A model generated the notes under the pieces. It was given only the letters and a program-made list of their open reading frames with translations, was not told the DNA's origin and did no database searches. Below, one piece after another: positions 1-6,325 of a stretch of 16,678 nt of DNA. The DNA is from Gammaproteobacteria bacterium (GTDB taxonomy: Bacteria; Pseudomonadota; Gammaproteobacteria; Steroidobacterales; Steroidobacteraceae), in the NCBI GenBank assembly GCA_030039615.1, contig JASHVF010000402.1, positions 1-16,678 on the forward strand, given 5' to 3'. The translations under genes were made by a program, and so were the position numbers. How positions within the stretch are numbered: the first letter of the stretch is position 1; every line of letters starts with the position of its first letter.

Positions 1-456
1 TTCTCCTGGTATTCGCAGGACTACCTGTGGCTGCCGAACGGGCGGATCCTGCGCGTGCGCCTCGATCTGACCTACCAGATCTCGAGCTCGGCGAGCATCG
101 CCGATCAGAGCGTCTACGGAACTTCCGTGGGCTTTCGCGGCATCGCCTATGCGGGCGACTCCTTCACCGCCGACGCGGCGGCCGAGTACAGCCTGACGCG
201 CAGCTGGGTGCTGGCCTCGGATCTGGTGTGGGTGCACAACTCGAGTACCCGTGTCACGGGCAGCGAGCCGACAGCCGGCGTGCCGACGCCCCTCGACGTG
301 CAGTCGGGCTCGAGCGAGTACCTCGCGCTCGCTCCGGCGGTCGAGTACAACTTCACCGGCGCGGTGGGGGTCATCGTCGGCGCGCGCGTGTTCGTGGCGG
401 GGCGCAACACCGGCTCCAGCGTCACGCCCGTGGCCGCCGTTAACATGGCTTTCTGA
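1..456 (+). CDS. Outer-membrane beta-barrel protein, C-terminal part (5' end outside window)
   Basis: Frame 1 is open from the first base to a TGA at 454-456, so the gene begins upstream of the window; the visible 151 codons are its C-terminal end. The translation alternates hydrophobic and polar residues in short runs (for example RVRLDLTYQIS, YLALAPAVEYNF, GVIVGARVFVAG), as in transmembrane beta-strands joined by Gly/Ser/Thr-rich loops. It ends VAAVNMAF; a C-terminal Phe after alternating aromatic or aliphatic residues is the signal recognised by the BAM assembly machinery. It is therefore most likely an outer-membrane barrel, possibly of the 'transporter / phenol MetA pathway' type. The substrate cannot be read from this fragment. 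An internal GTG at 55 is in frame but has no reason to be the start. Confidence 0.75.
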   Translation, partial: FSWYSQDYLWLPNGRILRVRLDLTYQISSSASIADQSVYGTSVGFRGIAYAGDSFTADAAAEYSLTRSWVLASDLVWVHNSSTRVTGSEPTAGVPTPLDVQSGSSEYLALAPAVEYNFTGAVGVIVGARVFVAGRNTGSSVTPVAAVNMAF

Positions 457-457
457 A

Positions 458-496
458 CGCCTGCTTAAGGCGCAGCAGCCCGAGCCCCCGTTTTTT
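458..496 (+). terminator. Weak possible terminator after the barrel gene
   Basis: Directly after the TGA lies a 5-bp hairpin (CGCCT at 458-462, AGGCG at 468-472), and a T6 tract follows at 491-496. The tract is about 18 bases from the stem, so this is not a canonical intrinsic terminator. The C and G runs flanking the T tract (485-489 and 500-503) could form an alternative stem with the T's in its loop. The rest of the 457-701 intergenic region contains the promoter candidate described at 609-638 and nothing else I recognise. Confidence 0.25.
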
Positions 497-608
497 GCAG
501 GGGTCGGGGCCGTTTCCGCCAGTCGGGTATTGGGGAAGCGGCCCTGCATCCCCATTCTGACAAACCGTCAACGCTCTTATGGGTGAGTGCGTTTTAATGG
601 GCGTCGGC

Positions 609-638
609 TTGAACGACCCTGTGCAGCGGGAGTCTAAT
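609..638 (+). promoter_or_regulatory. Candidate sigma-70 promoter for the Gly/Tyr-rich secreted protein
   Basis: TTGAAC at 609-614 and TCTAAT at 633-638 are separated by 18 bases, matching -35 (4 of 6) and -10 (5 of 6) consensus positions. Transcription would start near 645, leaving a leader of about 57 bases before the ATG at 702. The prediction is from sequence alone. Confidence 0.4.
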
Positions 639-701
639 TCGTCATGGAAAGGACCTCGCATCTGCCGGCCGTCGAAGCCGCGACGAACTGAGGTGAGAGC
701 A

Positions 702-1532
702 ATGAGAAAACTAAACCTTGTGCGTACCCTGGGTACCGTGCTGCTGGGCGTTGCCGTCGCGGGGGCGCCGGCTCTGAGCTATGCGCAGCACGGCGGTGGC
801 GGCGGCGGCCACGGCGGCGGGGGTGCACATTTTGGCGGCGGCGCAGCCCATTTCGGCGGTGCACGCGGCGGGCACGTCGGCGGCTACGCGGCGGGGGGTG
901 CCCGCTATTACGGCGGCGCGGGCGCCGCACATGGTTACGCCACCACCCACTACAGCGCCGGTTACACCGCCGGGCGCATCAGCGCGCCTGTGGCGATCGC
1001 GCACGGCCCGGGCTTTGCCGCAGGCAGGGCCTACTATGGACACGGCGTCTGGGGTCCCGGCCGTGCATGGGGCGGGGGCTATTGGCGCGGCGTGTGGTGG
1101 CCGCGCGCCTGGTTCTACCCCGGCTTTGCCTGGTTCCTGCCGATACTGCCCATCGGCTACGCCACTTTCTGGTGGGGCGGGGTGCCGTACTACTACTACA
1201 ACAACCTCTACTACACCTACAGCCCCGCGGACAGCGGCTACGTCGTGACCGAACCGCCTCCGGCGGCGGGTGACGACTCCGGGGACGCGGGGCAGGCGGG
1301 CACGGCCGGGCAGCCGGCGCCACCGGTGGGTTCCGCGGCGAATATCTATCTCTACCCGCGCAATGGGCAGAGCGATCAGCAGATGGCGAACGATCGCTAT
1401 GAGTGCCACAGCTGGGCGGTCGGGCAGACGGGCTTCGACCCGACACGCGGCGGAGCGCAGTCCGGCAGCCCGGATGACTACCGGCGCGCGATGATTTCCT
1501 GTCTCGATGCGCGCGGCTACAGCGCGCGGTGA
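702..1532 (+). CDS. Secreted Gly/His/Tyr-rich protein (DUF6515-like core)
   Basis: This is a 276-residue exported protein of unknown function. The ATG at 702 is chosen because a strong ribosome-binding site (GAGGTGAG) precedes it and it opens a clean Sec signal peptide (MRKLN, hydrophobic core, SYA|Q cleavage after residue 28); an in-frame ATG at 579 would bury the signal. Residues 29-92 are low-complexity Gly/His/Ala. Residues 115-180 are aromatic-rich (WWPRAWFYPGFAWF, then WWGGVPYYYYNNLYY and SGYVV), resembling the repeated 'G-x-YYY...GYxVV' pattern of DUF6515-type envelope proteins. After a Pro/Gly-rich linker, residues 223-246 read GQSDQQ...DRYECHSWA..QTGFDP, a signature I associate with glycine-zipper-type envelope proteins. 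C235 and C267 could form a disulfide. It probably acts in the periplasm or outer envelope; no enzymatic motif is visible. Confidence 0.85.
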   Translation: MRKLNLVRTLGTVLLGVAVAGAPALSYAQHGGGGGGHGGGGAHFGGGAAHFGGARGGHVGGYAAGGARYYGGAGAAHGYATTHYSAGYTAGRISAPVAIAHGPGFAAGRAYYGHGVWGPGRAWGGGYWRGVWWPRAWFYPGFAWFLPILPIGYATFWWGGVPYYYYNNLYYTYSPADSGYVVTEPPPAAGDDSGDAGQAGTAGQPAPPVGSAANIYLYPRNGQSDQQMANDRYECHSWAVGQTGFDPTRGGAQSGSPDDYRRAMISCLDARGYSAR

Positions 1533-1550
1533 TTTGATTGCCCGGACCAC

Positions 1551-1572
1551 GCGCCCGCCAAATGGCGGGCGC
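1551..1572. terminator. Strong hairpin between two convergent genes
   Basis: GCGCCCGCC (1551-1559) and GGCGGGCGC (1564-1572) form a perfect 9-bp stem with the 4-base loop AAAT. It sits in the 56-base gap between the stop of the plus-strand gene (1532) and the stop of the minus-strand gene (1589), where a bidirectional terminator is expected. Only a short, mixed T-rich stretch follows on the plus strand and none on the minus strand, so its efficiency is uncertain. Confidence 0.65.
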
Positions 1573-1588
1573 TGTCATTTCCGAGCTC

Positions 1589-2860
1589 CTAGTTCCCGAC
1601 CTGCACGCCTGGCGCGAACGTCCCGGGGCTGCTCGCGTTCTGAAACAGCACGACGGCGCTGGTGCCGTCTGCGACCGCGATGTCCGGGTGACCGTCGCCG
1701 TTGAGATCGCCGATGGCGACGCTGAGCGGCTGGCCGAACCCGGCATAGCTCGTGGCAGTGCCGAAGGTGCCCGGCGCCGCCGGGCTCGGGTTCTGCAGCA
1801 GCACTGAGATCGCACCCGTCGGGAAGGGCGCGAGTGTGGCTACCACGATGTCGGGCCGGCCGTCGCCGTTGACATCGGCGACCGCGACGTCGGTCGCTCC
1901 GGGGGGCGTTGCATAGGTGACGGGTGCGGCGAAAGTGCCTGGGCTTGCGGCGTTCTGCAGCAGCACCGATACGCCCGGGGAGCCGGTGCCGTCCGTTCCC
2001 GGGCCGGCATCGGCGACCACGAGGTCCGGAAGGCCGTCGCCGTTCACATCCGCGATGCGCACCGCCTGCGGCTGTGCGCCCGCGGGGAAGGTCGCCGGCG
2101 CGCCGAACGCCACCGGGCTGGTGGAAGTCTCCAGGAAGACATACACCGCGCCGTTGTTGCCGTTGGCGTCATAGGTCGCGGCGACCACCGCGACTTTGCC
2201 GTTACCAATGCTGCCGACCGCGACCGACGGGGTGTAGTTGCCGGTGGGGAGCATGATGGGCGCGAGGAACTGGCCCGGATTGCTGGCGTCGTGCACCAGC
2301 ACGATGGCGTTGCCCGAGGGGCTGTCATCGGCCAGCACCAGATCCTGGTTGGTGCCGCTCGCGGTGAGATCGCCGGCCACCACCTGATTGGGTGCCCCGC
2401 CGGTCACGATGTTCACCGCCGGCTGGAAGGTTCCGGCAGTCGTGCCGTGCATGAACACCGAGATGCTGCCCGAGCCGGAGTTGGAGACCACCAGGTCGAG
2501 ATGGCCGGTGGCGGTCAGGTCGGTGACCACGATCCCCGAGGGGTTATAGCCGGTGGTTGCGTACTGCACCCCCGCATCGAAGGTGCCGGCGGGACTCTTC
2601 ACTCCGAGGATGACGTTGGCGAACCCCGGGTTGTTCACGAACCCCTGGTCGGCGGTGGTGGCGACCAAGAGGTCGGGGACTCCATCGCCATTGACGTCGG
2701 CGATCGCGATCGAATTGGGCACATCGACCGTGACCGGAGGGCCCGGGTTGGGGCCGCAGCAGTAGTAATCGTCGCCACCGCAGCTTGCGAGGGCGAGCAA
2801 CGCCGCGCCTGCGAGGAGTCGTACGCGGCGCCCTGCGCCGCTCTCGGACGAAGAGCTCAT
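1589..2860 (-). CDS. FG-GAP/VCBS repeat lipoprotein, predicted seven-bladed beta-propeller
   Basis: This is a 423-residue surface or periplasmic lipoprotein of unknown ligand. The start at 2860 is chosen because GGAGGT lies just upstream and the frame opens a lipoprotein signal: RRVR, hydrophobic stretch, then LASC with the lipidated Cys at residue 27. Residue +2 is Gly, so inner-membrane retention by Asp is not indicated. A short Cys/Tyr/Pro linker (residues 28-45) leads into repeated D-x-N-x-D-G-x-x-D units at residues about 55, 271, 329 and 385, with degenerate versions at about 114 (DLTATGHLD), 164 (DLTASGTNQD) and 217. Spacing of 50-59 residues and a count of seven fit an integrin-like seven-bladed propeller, in which the intact loops would bind calcium. 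No enzymatic domain is fused. It is convergent with the secreted-protein gene on its left and divergent from the HAD gene on its right. Confidence 0.88.
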   Translation of the reverse strand: MSSSSESGAGRRVRLLAGAALLALASCGGDDYYCCGPNPGPPVTVDVPNSIAIADVNGDGVPDLLVATTADQGFVNNPGFANVILGVKSPAGTFDAGVQYATTGYNPSGIVVTDLTATGHLDLVVSNSGSGSISVFMHGTTAGTFQPAVNIVTGGAPNQVVAGDLTASGTNQDLVLADDSPSGNAIVLVHDASNPGQFLAPIMLPTGNYTPSVAVGSIGNGKVAVVAATYDANGNNGAVYVFLETSTSPVAFGAPATFPAGAQPQAVRIADVNGDGLPDLVVADAGPGTDGTGSPGVSVLLQNAASPGTFAAPVTYATPPGATDVAVADVNGDGRPDIVVATLAPFPTGAISVLLQNPSPAAPGTFGTATSYAGFGQPLSVAIGDLNGDGHPDIAVADGTSAVVLFQNASSPGTFAPGVQVGN

Positions 2861-2954
2861 CGGGGACCTCCATGCAGAATACGCCCTAAGCGCCGGTAAC
2901 GCGCCCCGGAGCACGCGGTTGACCCGCCGGCTCCGGGGCCGTTCCCCGGCAGCG

Positions 2955-2960
2955 TACACT
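2955..2960 (+). promoter_or_regulatory. Possible -10 element of the HAD hydrolase gene
   Basis: TACACT at 2955-2960 resembles a -10 box in the 133-base gap between divergent genes. A TTGACC lies at 2918-2923, but 31 bases upstream is too far for a normal -35. A small perfect hairpin (CCGGGG at 2932-2937, CCCCGG at 2944-2949) lies between them. Transcription would start near 2967. Confidence 0.25.
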
Positions 2961-2993
2961 GCCCGCTCGAGGCCCGCGCGGAGCGTGAAGCAA

Positions 2994-3653
2994 GTGGCAG
3001 ATTCAGAGACTGTCTTCCTGTTCGACGTCGACAACACGCTGCTCGACAACGATGCCGTGCAGGAGGACTTGAGCGCGCACCTGGAGCTGCAGTTCGGCCG
3101 CGCGAGCCGCGACCGCTACTGGGCCCTGTTCGAGCAGCTGCGCGACCATCTCGGCTACGCCGACTACCTCGGCGCCCTGCAGCTCTATCGGCTCGAGAAT
3201 CTCGACGATCCGCAGCTGCTCGAGGTGTCCAGGTTCCTGATCGACTATCCGTTCACGGAGCGACTCTACCCCGGGGCGCTCGCGGCGCTCGAGCGCTGCG
3301 GGCGGATCGGCAGCACCGTGATCCTGTCCGACGGAGACGTGGTATTTCAGCCGCGCAAGGTATGGCGCTCCGGCATCGGGGATGCCGTCGCGGGCCGTGT
3401 TCTCATCTATCTCCACAAGGAGCGCATGCTGGATGCGGTCGAGCGGCGCTATCCCGCCGGGCATTACGTGATGATCGACGACAAGTTGCGCATACTGACG
3501 GCCATGAAGCAGGCCTGGGGTGCCAGAGTGACGACCATCTTCCCGCGCCAGGGGCACTACGCTCACGATCCGCGCGAGCTCGCGGCGTACCCGCCGGCGG
3601 ACCTGACGATAGAGCGCATCGGCGAGCTGGCCGAGGGCGCCCTCGAGCTATGA
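2994..3653 (+). CDS. HAD-superfamily hydrolase
   Basis: This is probably a phosphatase or related hydrolase of the haloacid dehalogenase superfamily, about 219 residues and cytoplasmic. With the GTG at 2994 as start, motif I is FDVDNTLLD with nucleophile D11 and acid/base D13. Motif II is the Ser in VILSDGD (S112), motif III is probably K142 (LHKER), and motif IV is the acidic pair in MIDDK (D162, D163). Residues 20-95 form an alpha-helical cap insertion (type C1). The frame is open upstream to 2919, but that stretch reads as Arg/Pro-rich intergenic translation. The GTG at 2994 with GGAG at 2980-2983 gives a start about ten residues before motif I; a GTG at 2985 is also possible. The substrate is not evident. 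The stop overlaps the next gene's start by four bases (ATGA), so the two are translationally coupled. Confidence 0.85.
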   Translation: MADSETVFLFDVDNTLLDNDAVQEDLSAHLELQFGRASRDRYWALFEQLRDHLGYADYLGALQLYRLENLDDPQLLEVSRFLIDYPFTERLYPGALAALERCGRIGSTVILSDGDVVFQPRKVWRSGIGDAVAGRVLIYLHKERMLDAVERRYPAGHYVMIDDKLRILTAMKQAWGARVTTIFPRQGHYAHDPRELAAYPPADLTIERIGELAEGALEL

Positions 3654-4141
3654 GCGTCGAGCGTCCATGGCTGGCGGCGCTCGAGGCCCTGAGCAGCGCA
3701 TTGCAGGCGGTGCTCGGCGCGCTGCTCGAGGCCGAACGGCGTTTCGCGCCCTTCGCTTCGCCGCTCGAGCGCTTGCGGCACATCACCACTGATCCGGCCT
3801 GGGCGTGGCTGCAGCCGCTCTACGGGCTGATCGCCGACGTCGATCATGCGCTCGCGGTCGCGCGCGATCTGCCCGAGAGCGAGGCCGCCGCGATCGGGGC
3901 GCATGTGCGTGAGCTGCTGACCGGCGGCGGCGGGCCGGCGGAGCAGCAGTTTCTCGAGCAGTACCGCGGCATGCTGCAGGCGGATCCGGCGATTGCGATG
4001 GCGCACGCCGGCGCACTGCGGGCGCTGCAGTCGTTGCCGCGCGAGGCGCAGGATCCCGGCGAGAGGCTGCACGCGCGCCACCAGTGGAACGAGCGGCGCC
4101 GCTTCCTGCGCATGGGGCCGCGCGGCCGCGGCACCTCTTAG
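3650..4141 (+). CDS. Uncharacterised 163-residue helical protein coupled to the HAD hydrolase
   Basis: I do not recognise this protein. The ATG at 3650 overlaps the stop of the HAD gene (ATGA), which fixes the start and argues for a shared mRNA. The translation is rich in Ala, Leu, Glu and Arg, with heptad-like hydrophobic spacing (LEALSSALQAVLGALLEAE) and no signal peptide or transmembrane segment, so it is predicted to be mostly helical and cytoplasmic. A Trp/Pro patch at residues about 43-56 (TDPAWAWLQPLYGL) is the most distinctive segment. A Gly-rich loop (TGGGG) lies near residue 87, and the C-terminus is basic (RRRFLRMGPRGRG). No catalytic motif is visible. Its neighbour suggests, without proof, a partner or co-regulated role with the hydrolase. 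Confidence 0.75.
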   Translation: MSVERPWLAALEALSSALQAVLGALLEAERRFAPFASPLERLRHITTDPAWAWLQPLYGLIADVDHALAVARDLPESEAAAIGAHVRELLTGGGGPAEQQFLEQYRGMLQADPAIAMAHAGALRALQSLPREAQDPGERLHARHQWNERRRFLRMGPRGRGTS

Positions 4142-4174
4142 GGCGCCGACCCCCGCCTTGGCCGTGCCGGCGCC
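4142..4174. terminator. Possible bidirectional terminator hairpin
   Basis: GGCGCCG (4142-4148) and CGGCGCC (4168-4174) form a perfect 7-bp stem with a 19-base loop, filling the gap between two convergent genes whose stops are at 4141 and 4176. There is no T tract, and the long loop weakens the case. Confidence 0.3.
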
Positions 4175-4175
4175 T

Positions 4176-5249
4176 TCAGGGCAACTGCGCGCGGGTCAGG
4201 CGGATCTGCAGCTCATGCATCCGGTAGTCGATGATCAGCACGTCGAACGACCCGAGCAGGTCCATGCCGAGCAGCAGCACGGGTTGCTGCGTCAGGTGGT
4301 AGTGCTCGAACAGGTACATGTCGCCGAAGGTGATGTGCACGCCGGTGATCGTGAGGCCCGCCATCTCGATCTGGGGCGCGCGGATGCTGTCGCCCGTCTG
4401 TACGTCGAGCGTCACGCCCTCGATCTGGGCGGGCTTGTCACCGGGCCGCGGCCGCCGCGCCAGTGCCGCGCGCAGCGGCAGGTTGCCGACCGTGCTCTGC
4501 GCGCCGGTGTCGATGATGGCCGTGCAGCGGACGCCGCCGACTCTCATGTCGGCGAGCAGCAGCCCGCCCTCGACCACCTTGAGGCGCACGACGCTGAAGC
4601 CGACGTGGGCGGACTCGCCGTGGGAGGTCGAGATCTCGAGCCGGTCATGGCTGAAGTCCGCCATGATTCGCTTGCCGGTCATGCCTTCGTTACCCAGCAC
4701 GCCCTGCGCACCGCCGAAGACGTCCGCGACGATGGGCAGTGTCTCCGGTCCGAAGAGCAGGTCCCCGACCTCCAGGCGCGAGACCGAAATGGTCGGCACC
4801 ACCGCCGAGCCCGTGAAGCCCGTGACGACCATGGCGTTCGCGGCACCGGGAGAGCCGAGCGCTGCAGCGGTGGACGGAATCACCGCAGAGTGGTTCGCGC
4901 CCGTGTCGAGTACGAGGCGGAAGGGGCCCTTGCCGTCGATGAGCACCGGCGCCCAGATGCGCCCGATCCGGTCGCGGGTGGTCCTGGCGACGAAACGCGG
5001 CTCGGGCGCCTGGACCACGACTTCGCTGAGCGGCGGCTGGCCGGCCGCGCCGGCGGCAGGAGCGGGCGGCGCCATAGCCGGCGCGGTGTTGGAATTGGCC
5101 GCGGGCGGCGCGCCCGCCGCGGGAGCCGCCGCGATCGGCTGCGCTGCGTCCGGCTGGCTCTGCGCCGCCGGTGCCGGCGGGACTGCGGCGGCGAGAGTCA
5201 GGGCGGCCAGCGTGGCCCGCAGGGACGCCGAGAGGCGCGCCGGTAGCAT
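4176..5249 (-). CDS. Exported aspartyl protease with two retropepsin-like lobes
   Basis: This is a predicted periplasmic or surface protease-like protein of 357 residues. From the ATG at 5249 there is a signal sequence (residues 1-29, Leu/Ala-rich core, probable cleavage around APAA|Q), then a Pro/Ala-rich linker (30-75). Lobe one carries LVLDTGANHS with D115. Lobe two carries AIIDTGAQST with D247. Each DTG is followed by a hydrophobic-hydrophobic-Gly element (GVLGNEG and LLLGMDLLG), the arrangement expected in a folded aspartyl protease lobe. Having both catalytic Asp residues in one chain would allow an intramolecular pepsin-like active site, unlike homodimeric retropepsins. The start is uncertain: upstream in-frame codons (ATG at 5336, GTG at 5258) exist, and the Shine-Dalgarno match before 5249 is weak. 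It is divergent from cysD. The substrate is unknown. Confidence 0.85.
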   Translation of the reverse strand: MLPARLSASLRATLAALTLAAAVPPAPAAQSQPDAAQPIAAAPAAGAPPAANSNTAPAMAPPAPAAGAAGQPPLSEVVVQAPEPRFVARTTRDRIGRIWAPVLIDGKGPFRLVLDTGANHSAVIPSTAAALGSPGAANAMVVTGFTGSAVVPTISVSRLEVGDLLFGPETLPIVADVFGGAQGVLGNEGMTGKRIMADFSHDRLEISTSHGESAHVGFSVVRLKVVEGGLLLADMRVGGVRCTAIIDTGAQSTVGNLPLRAALARRPRPGDKPAQIEGVTLDVQTGDSIRAPQIEMAGLTITGVHITFGDMYLFEHYHLTQQPVLLLGMDLLGSFDVLIIDYRMHELQIRLTRAQLP

Positions 5250-5350
5250 TCCGTTCACGCGCGCCAGTACAGCATGCTGCGGCAGGCAGCTCCAGCAGTG
5301 CGCACAACGCTTTGCCGCATGCAATGCAGGATACAACGAATCGCGCCCGC

Positions 5351-5356
5351 TACAAT
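5351..5356 (+). promoter_or_regulatory. -10 element immediately before cysD (predicted leaderless start)
   Basis: TACAAT at 5351-5356 matches five of six -10 consensus positions and is separated from the cysD ATG (5363) by only six bases, which would place transcription initiation at or next to the A of the ATG. No Shine-Dalgarno sequence exists in this gap. No good -35 box is present at the expected distance, so an activator may be needed. Confidence 0.5.
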
Positions 5357-5362
5357 CACCCC

Positions 5363-6325
5363 ATGAGCGACACCCGCATCACCCCAGAGGTCCGGCAGGC
5401 GGCGCGCCCTGAAGCGCCGCCCGCGGCCGCGCTTGGCCACCTCGAGCGTCTCGAGGCCGAGAGCATCCATATCTTTCGCGAGGCTATCGGCGAGTGCGAC
5501 AAGCCGGTGATGCTCTATTCCGTGGGCAAGGACAGCGCCGTAATGCTTCACCTTGCGGTGAAGGCTTTCCACCCGGCGCCGCCGCCCTTTCCGTTGCTGC
5601 ACGTCGATACCACCTGGAAGTTCCGCGCCATGTACGCGTTCCGCGACGCCACCGCGAGGCGCCTCGGGCTCGAGCTCATCGTGCATGTGAATGAGGAAGG
5701 CCTGGCGCGCGGCATCAACCCGTTCACCCACGGGTCGCAGGTACACACCGACGTGATGAAGACCCAGGCCCTGAGGCAGGCGCTCGACCGCTACGGCTTC
5801 GATGCCGCCTTCGGCGGGGCGCGGCGCGACGAGGAGAAGAGCCGCGCCAAGGAGCGCGTCTTCTCGTTCCGCTCGGCGCAGCACCGCTGGGAGCCGCGCC
5901 AGCAGCGTCCCGAGCTCTGGTCGCTCTATAACGCGCGCAAGCGCGCCGGCGAGAGCCTGCGGGTGTTTCCGCTCTCGAACTGGACCGAGCTCGACGTCTG
6001 GCAGTACATCTGGCGGGAGAAGATTCCCGTCGTGCCGCTGTACCTGGCGGCCGAGCGCCCGGTGGTCGAGCGCAACGGCGCGCTCATCCTGGTGGACGAC
6101 GAGCGGCTGCCGCTCGCGCCCGGCGAGCGGCCGATGCTGAAGAGCGTGCGCTTCCGCACGCTCGGCTGCTATCCGCTCACCGGGGCGATCGAGAGCCGCG
6201 CCGACACGGTCGAGGCGGTGATCGCCGAGATGCTCGCCACCGCCAGCTCCGAGCGCGCCGGGAGGGTCATCGACCACGACGCCCAGGCCTCCATGGAGCT
6301 GAAGAAGCGCGAGGGTTACTTCTGA
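5363..6325 (+). CDS. cysD: Sulfate adenylyltransferase subunit 2 (CysD)
   Basis: This is the catalytic subunit of ATP sulfurylase: ATP plus sulfate gives adenosine 5'-phosphosulfate (APS) and pyrophosphate, driven by GTP hydrolysis in its partner CysN. It is cytoplasmic, 320 residues, slightly longer than the usual 300 or so because of an N-terminal extension of about 25 residues. The family is clear from the PP-loop LYSVGKDSAVML (residues 51-62), HVDTTWKFRAMY, the GGARRDEEKSRAKER block, FPLSNWTELDVWQYI, FRTLGCYPLTGA and the C-terminal KKREGYF. The ATG at 5363 fits the family start; the frame is open further upstream, but that would run through the promoter region. There is no Shine-Dalgarno. 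The TGA shares one base with the cysNC ATG (TGATG), so the two subunits are translationally coupled. Confidence 0.97.
   Translation: MSDTRITPEVRQAARPEAPPAAALGHLERLEAESIHIFREAIGECDKPVMLYSVGKDSAVMLHLAVKAFHPAPPPFPLLHVDTTWKFRAMYAFRDATARRLGLELIVHVNEEGLARGINPFTHGSQVHTDVMKTQALRQALDRYGFDAAFGGARRDEEKSRAKERVFSFRSAQHRWEPRQQRPELWSLYNARKRAGESLRVFPLSNWTELDVWQYIWREKIPVVPLYLAAERPVVERNGALILVDDERLPLAPGERPMLKSVRFRTLGCYPLTGAIESRADTVEAVIAEMLATASSERAGRVIDHDAQASMELKKREGYF

Noticed and set aside
579..701. Upstream in-frame start for the secreted protein
   Set aside because: It would place 41 charged residues before a clear signal peptide; the ATG at 702 has the strong Shine-Dalgarno.
790..860. GGC-rich repeated stretch as a possible tandem DNA repeat
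   Set aside because: It is explained by Gly codons in a low-complexity protein segment; unit length and sequence are irregular.
5331..5356. Two TACAA occurrences 19 bases apart before cysD as a paired regulator site
   Set aside because: The shared core is only five bases and there is no symmetry; the second is better explained as the -10 box.
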